This document shows positions 55,493 to 64,000 of a DNA stretch of 64,000 bases, one piece after another. How positions within the stretch are numbered: position 1 is the first letter of the stretch; each line of letters opens with the position of its first letter. The translations under genes were made by a program, and so were the position numbers. Below the pieces are notes generated by a model that saw only the letters and a program-made list of their open reading frames with translations, was not told where the DNA came from and searched no databases. Source of the DNA: Lineolata rhizophorae (lineage: Eukaryota > Ascomycota > Dothideomycetes > Lineolatales > Lineolataceae); contig MU001677.1 of NCBI GenBank assembly GCA_010093515.1, positions 180,894 through 244,893 of the forward strand, in the 5' to 3' direction.

Positions 55493-57638
55493 TTACGGCT
55501 TCGAGATGGGCACCACCATGTCGCCCTCGGTTGGGGGCGCCTCCTTGACCTTCTTGGCCATGTTGGCGCCCTCCACCATGCCGCACAGCGTCTCGACGAT
55601 GATGCCCGTGATCTGGTACGGGTCCGCGTTGGACGCCGGGCGGCGGTCCTCGAAGTAGCCCTTGCCCTCCTCGGCCACGGCGCGGTTGATGCGCACCGAC
55701 GAGCCGCGGTTAGCCACGCCCCAGGTGAACTTGTCGTACGCGGCCGTCTCGTGCAGGCCCGTCATGCGCAGCTGGTTATCCTCGCCGTACACCTCCATGT
55801 GCTCGGCGTGGCGCTTCGCCAGCTTCTCCATGGCCGCCTCGATCACCTTGAGGCCGCCCTCCTCGCGCATCTCCTTGGTCGACACGTTGGTGTGCAGGCC
55901 CGCGCCGTTCCAGTCGCCCGGGATCGGCTTGGGCGAGAACGTCACCTTGGCGCCGAACTCCTCAGCGACGCGGTGCAGGAGGAAGCGCGACATCCAGAGC
56001 TGGTCGCCGACTGTAATAAACGAATACGTTAGCCAATCACGTGTTGCGTGAGAGAGAATCGAATACTTCGATAAGTCGCCAGACGATGCGAACTCACGAT
56101 TGATGCCGAGGCACGGGCCGACCTGGTACTCCCACTGGGCGGGCATGACCTCGGCGTTGGTGCCCGAAATCTGGATGCCGCAGTACATGCAGGCCTTGTA
56201 GTGGGCCTCGACGATATCACGGCAGAAGACCTTGCCGGTGCCGACGCCGCAGTAGTAGGGGCCCTGGGGGCCCGGGAAGCCGCCCTTGGGCCAGCCATAG
56301 GGCCAGCCGTTGATGTCAAGCAGCGTGTACTCCTGCTCAAGACCGAACCAGAACTCGTGCGACTTGTGGGCATCCATGACGACGGCGGCATCGTGGCGGA
56401 AATTGTACGCGTTGGGCTTGCCGTCGCTCATCCAGCACTCGCACATGACCAGCACGTTGTCGCCCAGGCGGAACGGGTCGGGGTACATGGCCACAGGGCG
56501 CAGGTAGACGTCCGAGTTGTCGCCGGGCGCCTGGTCCGTCGACGAGCCGTCGAAGTTCCATTCCGGGAGGTCCTTGTAGCTCGACGGCTTCTTCTTTAGG
56601 GTCTGGTATGAGACGAGGGTGTGTTAGCTTTTTATTTTATTTTAAAATTATTTTTAAATTATTTTTTCCCCAATCGATTCGAGGGATCCTGGCGGCGCTG
56701 TCGCGTGGCTTGGCAGAGTGGTGGGGGAAGCAGAAGTGGCGTTGTGCGGCGTGGCGGGGCGGGGCATGACGCCGCCGCTGCGACGGCCGACGCGCTCGGT
56801 CCTGTGCGGCGCGCGCGGATAAACCAAACCCCCTGGCCGTCGGCCCGGCGCTTATCGATGGGCTCTTGGCGACCAGCCCGCCGCCGCTGCCCGATAAGCT
56901 GCAACCGCAAAAAAGCAACTCGGCGCAATCGCGATCGCTCAAAAAGAGCGGCCGGCCAGCTGCCGGCCCAGCGACTGCTGAGGTAGCCGTCACGTCATGC
57001 CCGCCGGAGCCTCGCATGACGCTCCTGGTGCTGGGCGGTGCCGCTGGCGCTGCTCAAAGCGGGGCTCCTTCGGCGAAACGGGCGGGTCGACGCTGAAGCG
57101 GACGTCTGGCGGTTCAATTGACGGCCCGGCCTTTCTTTGTCTTGGGGCAAGCAAAGAGAGCGCGGGCCGAGCAATGAATGCCGTCGGGTGGCGGCAGAGG
57201 AAGGAGCCCTTCCGCTTTCGCTTTGCCGTGCGAGCACGCGCGAGGTGGCGTTTGGCCGGCGCGCGCGTAGCCGGCCGGGAGTCGGGAAGAGCAGGAAGCC
57301 AGTTTTACGAGAAGCAAACGTACCTTGCACTTTGAGCGGACGCCGCCCTTGCTGTCAATCCACACGTACTCGGCAATGAAGGAGCCATTCTGGGGCAGCC
57401 TGAGATACTTCTCGAGCTGTTGGTGGTCTCGCCGTTAGCAGCCGTGGCTTCGGGGTGTGCCCACGGCGGTGCTGAACCGTCGCGTGTGAGCGCAGCAGAG
57501 CAGGCTTCGACTTACATTGGCGGTGTTGGAGACGATCGCAGACTCAGCCTAGTTGTCGCTCGGTCAGTTGGTCAAGCCCGGCTTCCAGTGGCGGTGAGGG
57601 CACGGCAAGCTGCAAAGGCGCGGGGCGGAACCCACCAT
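55493..57638 (-). CDS. gln1: Glutamine synthetase (type II)
   Basis: Five exons on the minus strand: 57638-57636 (the ATG alone), 57548-57516, 57416-57324, 56602-56098 and 56010-55493; 383 residues. The joins rebuild [20 protein letters not shown], then [19 protein letters not shown] joined to [20 protein letters not shown]. Class II hallmarks: [61 protein letters not shown] and [13 protein letters not shown]. The enzyme makes glutamine from glutamate, ammonia and ATP in the cytosol, as an octamer or decamer. Intron 1 begins directly after the start codon (ATG/GTGGGT), intron 3 is 721 bases, far longer than any other in the window. A TTAAATA-type element is about 190 bases upstream on the coding strand (about 57831). 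The C-terminus ends VVPISKP. Confidence 0.93.
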
Positions 57639-59262
57639 GATGGACGGCTTGGAGTGTCAATTGCTACTGAATGGGGTATTGATACGAGGCAGGTGGACGG
57701 AAGGAGCTGGGCACGCGGGTCCTTGGAGGCGGAGCAGGCAGCTGGCGAGGCGGCGGGCGGAGGAGGAAGAGCGACGGAGCAGAGCGACGGGTCGCGAAGA
57801 TGGTTGTGGTGGGTGGGGCGTGCCCGTCTATTTAAGGCAGGGGCCGCGGAGGGGTCTTGGCTGGTTCGTGCTGTTGGGAATGGGGGCGAGGGGCGGGCTG
57901 GGCTGGACCGCACCGGCGGGCGCGCAGCCAAGAGCATCGGCTCGTGGGATCAGGTCCACGTCCGTCGTCGGTCGGTCGCCGTGCCATTGCCAGCGTCTCG
58001 CGATGCGTGGACCCCAATCAATCCCATCAATCCCGCTGCAGGCCCGAGGAGCCGGGCGCCAACGGTTGGTCGGTTTGCTGTGCCCATCTCCCGCCCCAGA
58101 TTTTTCCCCTTCAGCTCCACCGTCCAGCGAATTCTTCTACGTCCTCGCTGTTTTCTCCCTTCCCCGCATGACTCGGAGATTCGTCACCCCGTCAGCTTAT
58201 TCCCACCGTCGAAGCGAGGCCGCCCCGTGTTTCCCAGGCCGGACGGCGGCCATTGGCACTTGGGGGAGAAGCGACGCCCGGAGAGTGGTTTGGCTGGTTG
58301 CACGAGGGCCCACGCCGCGGTGGAGCTGCGCCTTCCCCTCCCCGGCAACATCCCGCTCGGCGACCCCACCGAGACAAACATCTCCCCGCCGGCGCCTGGC
58401 CTGGACCTGCGCGTGCACCTATGTACCTAGGCATGCTTGCACGCGGGAAGCCCGTCCCTACATCCGTCAATAAGATCTCCCCTCTCTCAGCACTCATGAA
58501 GAGGCTTTTTTTTTTTCTCTCTTTTTTTCTTTCTTTCAGATTTTCCCTGTCTTGCACGAGAGCAGGACGCCTTGCCGGGAAAATCTTCGAGGGAAGCCAT
58601 CAGCCCCGCAAGGGGCCCCCTTCCCCAGCCACATTCCGCCGGCTCGTAGGCTCGCAGCAGCCATCGAACGACGAAGCGACGCGCCTTCCGGGGTCCTTCT
58701 GATAAGGCTCAGCAGGGTACAATACCGTACTGCAACGCGCCCGAGTCTCTGGGAACGGCGACGTGGGCGGTAGGTGCGAATAGCGTGGGCTGGGGGACGA
58801 TGGGCTGGGGCTCCTGCCCTGCGCGACGATGTCCCTTTCCCCGGCTTCGGAGACGGCAAGACCCTGATGGACGGCCCTCGGGCCCGGATGGGCGAGGTGG
58901 GTAGGTACGATGAAATACCTCCCTACCTAGGCATGCACCGGCCATTTCCCGGCGCGACATACCGATTGCCGGTTAGGCAGCCAGGTAGAAGGAGTTTTTT
59001 CTTTTCTTTTCTCTCATTTCCCCTCTTCACGCGAGCTCGGTGCATAGCCATCATCCTAGATTGGAGGCGCGTCGTGCCTTTTGCTTTTCTTGCTTTGCTT
59101 GCGAGCCAAAGCAAATCCTTTTCATTTTTCGCTTCTCGGTGGCGTCTACTGTGCGCCACATGTAGCCAGCAGCACACCACCCTAGTATCTACGTAGCACC
59201 TATTCCCCACGATTTGGCCGCGCTCGTTTCCACGAATCACCGGCCGTCTAATGGAAGAGAGC

Positions 59263-59265
<3 letters not shown>
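57639..59265. promoter_or_regulatory. Upstream region of glutamine synthetase, no other gene
   Basis: 1.6 kb. Likely holds the glutamine synthetase leader and promoter: a TTAAATA element on the minus strand near 57831, and a CT-rich tract at 58505-58545. Long plus-strand frames across 57420-58473 run antisense to the gene and its promoter and have no domain. TACCTAGGCATG occurs at 58428 and again at 58924. Confidence 0.4.

Positions 59266-59334
<69 letters not shown>
59266..59334 (+). repeat. 69-base poly-T run
   Basis: An uninterrupted run of 69 T. True length may differ because such runs are often misread in assembly. There is no adjacent target-site duplication or element body, so a retroelement tail is not supported. 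Confidence 0.85.
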
Positions 59335-59337
<3 letters not shown>

Positions 59338-62300
59338 CATGCAACCATCATCGCGCTCAGCCCTAGGGCAAAATGCCGCCTCGAGTACGGACCCTTTTTT
59401 CTTTCATTTTTATTCCCTATCTCACTCCCTTGCCGACGTACCACGTCTGCTTCTTTCTTTTTTTCTTTTTGAAGATTCAAACTGTCACTTACGACACACG
59501 CATTGCGCCCATTGGTCCCCCGCACCCCTCCAAAATTAAGTAATCGCGTCATCTCTCGTCGCCACAGCCTCCGCCAAGCCCTGTTCCCCCCGGCATGCGA
59601 TGCCGGCCCGGGGGAGGATGCGGATTACCTGTTGTTTCTTGTTTGGTTGTGGGGAGAAAGCAAACCGCGCACACAAAAAAATGCTGCTCGGACTCTCCTC
59701 TGCTATGTACCGCCTACAGCCTAGAACAGAAACGGTGCGAGGAACAAGCTACATACGAGGGGTCCACTTCCTCGACCTCGCCGATCCTTATCGTCCAATC
59801 GGCGCCCCGCCACACGCCTGCCATATGCCTTAGCTTTACTCGATGCAAACTACGTAATAATGCCCGATGCGCTCAATCGCCCTTTTTAGTCGAAGACTGG
59901 GCATCGTTTGTATTCGGTGTGGTAGCTGAACCCCCCGCTTGCTGCGAGTAATTGCGGCGCGTAAGAAACTGCTATGTATAGGTCGCGGTGGCTTGTGATG
60001 CTGGTGGTGTGTCGTGCGTACGTAGTACGTGCGCGGCCTCCCGTTCAGCGATGCCAAATATTTTTTTTAATTTTTTTATTATGTACTCGAGTCGCGTTAT
60101 TCGTTGGGCGGAGCAGGTTGCTGCTGCGCCTCGTTGCGGGCGGCTGTTGGGAACTCGGTACTTACGTACGTGCTATGTACATATGAAAAGAGGTGGCGTT
60201 TCCCTTGCTTTCAGATGGAGTGCATATGCGTGTATGCTGTAAGTACCTATGTGCCCTAGGTAGGCAGTCCACATGGGTAAAAACAACAGGAGTTATGCCT
60301 TTGTTTGAGCTTCTCCTTGGCCCCGCGGATGGGCAACGAGTTTTCGAGTTCGCTCGTTGCGAAAATGATGCGAGGGCGAGGTTGGGATGTCGACTATGGA
60401 AGCTTCTCCACGCTGCGCCACGGCTAGTGAGCGCCGAGATGAATCCTGCGAGATCGTACATAAGGACGTCTCGGCCCGCTTTAGATTCTCTGCTGAGATT
60501 TGCCTAGATCTGTGGCGTGCATGGGTTCCCTCAGATTGCGCCCAGGCACAAGGACGGGCATACATAGGTTCGTGGGGTCGGCGCGCGGCTGAGCTGAGGA
60601 CGAAGCGGGAAGCAAAGGAGAAGAAACTGGTTGCGCTTCCGTTACTGCTCACTAGTAGCCTGAGTAATGATGGGGACCACGGAACTCGGTGCTTCGCCAC
60701 TGGGTGGCGATGATTCAGAGATTCGGACTGAGTTGAATACGTGTTTATCATCTGGCGCCGGCGGTTTGGGTGATGCAGAGACACTTCAGAAGGGATGATC
60801 TGAACAGATCAGTCTGTATGGTACGTGTTTGCACTTGTGCAGGGCACTGCACACGATTCGAATTCGTCCTTACTAAACAGAAGGCAGACACTGCGAAGGA
60901 ATAAAGAACGAAGGTTCGGGAACTTAGTACCTAGGCAGATGTGACCGGACACAACTCCGGCGGAAATACCTAAGGTCTGACCTACCTTGCTAACTTGTAC
61001 CGGTGGAGTTGTAATAAGTTCAAACGAAGAAATCCAAGGGAGTTCATCATGCTCATAGAAGTAAATGAATGGTAGCGACATAGGCACCTCTTAGGTCTCA
61101 CCCAACCGTGTCTGAGAAGGCGTCACTCCGACAGGTCTAGAATCAAGCCACGCTTAGTAGGTATACCCATGGTACTTCAGGGTCTTGGTACAGCACCCCC
61201 CCTCCCATCTAGTGGTCCATCAAGCGCGGCTACGTACTACATACGTACGGTCAGCGTGCGGCTGAGCCGTACTAGCAGGTAGGTATGTACCTAGGTACTA
61301 AGGTAGATAATACCTAGGTAAGTATCCGGCTGGACGCGTCGCGCCCATCTATGCGCACGACAACTCTTGGTAACCTAAGTACATAGGTACTTGGCAAGCT
61401 AAGTAGGTTCCGAAGGCAATTTGGTAGCGGGGTGGGGACCGCAATGCTGTCGGGAATTTTTTTTTGCGTCAGGTTTGACGGCGTGGACGCGCGCCCATGT
61501 CGTACGAAGTCGGGTGTTGCGGTGGGTGTCGGGAGGATTGATTGGGGCGGAACGCTTCCATGTACGCCATTGGGACCCGGCGTGTATCGGCGACTGAGTT
61601 ATTGTGCTGGTGCTTGGCAGTCTATTCATGCCATGTGAACACCGGGGCTTTTCTAGCCAATTGACGCGGCGCGTTAGGATCCTTGTCTTACCATATTGCG
61701 TGGTGAACACAATCCGCGGACGATTAAGTTGTCTTGGCGAGAAAAGGTCTGGATTACCTAAGCCTTGGTGTTGGCGGCCGGGTCTTGCGGAGTTGAGGGC
61801 CGTCAGTTGAGGAAAGTCCTCGGTCTCAGCCATAAAGAACTGAAAGGAAGTGGCTGAGATCACTCAATTAAACCATGATCTTAAAGTAGTAGGTTAGCAC
61901 TTCCAACTCCGGCGGACTTAAATACGCCACATATAAGACCACAACCGACACGCCCGGTGCTCAAGAGTCAGTCGCATTCGGACGACTTGGTGAGCCGACT
62001 TCTGTGAACTGAGGTCTGAACAGGTCCGTCTCAAGCTAGGTGGTGCAACGCGGCAGTTTTCGCTGCCGACCAGCGAGGAAACGTCTCGACTTGATTGACT
62101 CGCTCTCGTCGTCATCCAATAGTCAAGAACGGCGGAACCCATCCGATTGGCAGGCACGTTTACAGTTTGATTAAAGCGAGCGAGAATAGTGCCGAACGGC
62201 CGGATCCATACTATACACAGCACCTAGGCAAGTGTGTACGTAGGACGTAGCATGTAGGTAGAGACAAGGACAGCCTCGGTCCTTTCCGAGAGTGCGCAGA

Positions 62301-64000
62301 CGAAGCCGGGACGCGAAAAGTTTGTTCTGGGAACGTCCGGTCCGGGGATCCCGAATGAGGTGCCCGATCTGAAGGGTACCAAGCAGAGCCGCGAGGTTAG
62401 GCTCGTTCTGGGCTCCAACGGCATCTTGGGACCGGGGCTCTGCTGGCCCGGTGGTTGGAATGCTGCTACGTCCTAGGTGCGGAGTTCTCCGCGCCGGAAG
62501 AGCGTCGGCTGACTCCCACGTGATTTTTGGGCCGCGCTAAGCCGCGAGGGCGTGCCTTGAGGTTTCTGGAACAATTGGGGAAGCATATACACACCATCCA
62601 GGGGCCGGCACACCTGGACCCGAGATGTGCACGTGGCAATCCGACATATCGACGGGTTTGATGGACGATTTCCACAGTATTTCATATGGGGGATGGGAGC
62701 GCTCCGTTGTAGGTGCGCGCGGCGATCTGGCGTCAGACAAGATGGCGAGGGCGCACACAGACACCTACAGCGGTACATACATACACAGAGAAGAGCGGAT
62801 GGACCTAGGCCGCCGAATCGAGGGGGGGAGGGGGGGAGGGGGGACCCAGGAAGATCAGACACGAGCATGGCAGCACGGCCGGCTAAAGCAATCAACTCGG
62901 TCGACGACGAGGGCCTGCATTGTCCCACGGCCGTGCAGGCAAGCCGGACGGGAGCGCCGGACGGTGATCCTCCGGGGGCCGGGGGGGGTTCAAAGCGCAC
63001 CTCCTTTGAGCGCAGCGCGTCGGCGTGGCACCCCCACCCCCCTCCCTGGGTACACGCTCGTGGCCAGGGCAATGAGCTGCATTGCGCTGCTGTTTTTGCT
63101 GCGGTGCTGCATATCGTCGGTCGGGGCTATGTACTACTACCTATGTACCTATGTACAGTGCACGACAACCACGGACGAAGCGGGCGGTGCCTCGTCCAGG
63201 CCCTGGACACGACATGCACAGGCCCGGCCTTGACCCTGTTTCATGATCGCCCCCGGTCTGCCGGCGAAAGGGAGGGGGGGTTGGAGACCTGCGCTGCTGC
63301 AGGCACCGCCAGCCGCAGGCCCCGGGGCCAATGCGCTGGCGGGCTGACTTAGCAGCGAGGTACCGGCCGCGAAATGGCCGAGAAAAGGAGGTGGTTAGAC
63401 TTTCTGCCAGCGGCGCCCTACTGCAGCCATTGCGCGCGCGCACCCTCCCGGCAGCCAGAGCCTATAGCCATCGTGGGCCAGCCGGTCTTTCTGCTCCACC
63501 ACGCACGCTTCGAGCAGAGCGCCGGCCGGGCCTCCGCCTTTTTACCACTAGCCGGCCGCGAGCGTATGCATGTGCGCTTCCCTTGCGTTCTCGCCTTCCC
63601 TTTCTTCTCTGCTGCCCTCCCGACATCTCCATCCCGCTCACCTCCCGCTGCTGCTGCCCGCGCCCTCCTCCACCTTCCTCGCCTAGCAGGCAGGTAATAT
63701 CCATGCGGACCAGCGCGCGCCAGCTCTGCCGCCCGTCTCTCAATTGAGCCGCTCCTCCCCCGAGCAATTGTCCAGCTCCTGCTCATTCTCGTTTTCCTTT
63801 TCTTTTTCCTCCGTTCCTTCGATCCCGCCGAGCCCTCGCTCGTCTTGTCAACGGTTCCGCCCAGGGTGCTCGGACTCCGGCGTCCGGACCGCAGGGCTCG
63901 CCAATCGCCGCCAGCCGTTTGCTCCGTCCATTGATTCCCCCCCAAAGTAATATCCGTCGCACTCCATCTATCTTTGTCCGCAAACCCCGTCGAGGCCCCT
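59335..64000. other. Gene-poor region with palindromic motifs
   Basis: 4.7 kb without a supportable gene on either strand. It is dense in short palindromes of CCTAGG type (60253, 60928, 61291, 61312, 62224, 62474, 62806) and ACGTAC type (60017, 60164, 61231, 61241). G-runs occur at 62822-62842 and 62984-62990. The last 600 bases (63400-64000) are pyrimidine-rich, as in leaders of strong fungal genes, so a plus-strand gene probably begins just beyond the window. Confidence 0.4.

Noticed and set aside
57420-58473. Long plus-strand frames (336 and 278 codons) upstream of glutamine synthetase
   Set aside because: Low-complexity composition, antisense to the first exons and promoter, no motif or splice pattern.
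59266-59334. Poly-T as the tail of a retroposed element
   Set aside because: No element body, no target-site duplication and no coding remnant beside it.

Overview
The window looks like nuclear DNA of a filamentous ascomycete (Pezizomycotina, possibly a Sordariomycete; that finer placement is inference). The signs are: genes on both strands with short introns (mostly 46-150 bases, GTAAGT/GTGAGT-type donors, CTAAC/CTAAT branch sites, TAG/CAG acceptors); fungus-specific families (two HET-domain proteins, Iec3, a Mug65-type DysF protein, N7BML); GC-rich coding DNA; and long C/T tracts upstream of housekeeping genes. All exon structures below come from reading splice signals and frame continuity in the sequence; no transcript or database evidence was available.

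Layout. 1-9.2 kb: the end of an unrecognised low-complexity protein, a SAM methyltransferase, a Ser-rich single-pass membrane protein, a 90-residue three-exon small protein, and a 685-bp Tc1/mariner relic with perfect 36-bp inverted ends just upstream of a short Cdt1 C-terminal-domain protein. 9.9-18.1 kb: an OPT transporter and a mitochondrial PPR-like protein diverge from a 331-bp shared promoter; then come a DUG1-type Cys-Gly dipeptidase and mitochondrial ribosomal protein mL58. 18.8-22.1 kb: a degenerate or unusual F-box-associated gene and the INO80 subunit Iec3. 24-30 kb: an ORM-type sphingolipid regulator, a partial membrane-protein gene, and a secreted serine carboxypeptidase. 32-47 kb: a DysF protein, HET gene 1, a BRCT protein, an SDR oxidoreductase, an ISWI remodeller and HET gene 2. 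47-57.6 kb: GET3, a secreted class 3 lipase, a JmjC protein, the complex I assembly factor N7BML and glutamine synthetase. 57.6-64 kb: gene-poor DNA with a 69-base poly-T run and many CCTAGG and ACGTACGT palindromes.

The genes are mainly unrelated housekeeping functions, as usual in fungi. Weak themes are glutathione and peptide nitrogen (DUG1, OPT transporter, carboxypeptidase, glutamine synthetase), chromatin and DNA replication (Cdt1-C, Iec3, ISWI, JmjC, BRCT), mitochondria (PPR protein, mL58, N7BML) and ER homeostasis (ORM, GET3). The accessory signal is the pair of different HET genes bracketing the 34.6-46.9 kb stretch. I saw no rRNA, tRNA, CRISPR, retroelement or biosynthetic cluster.
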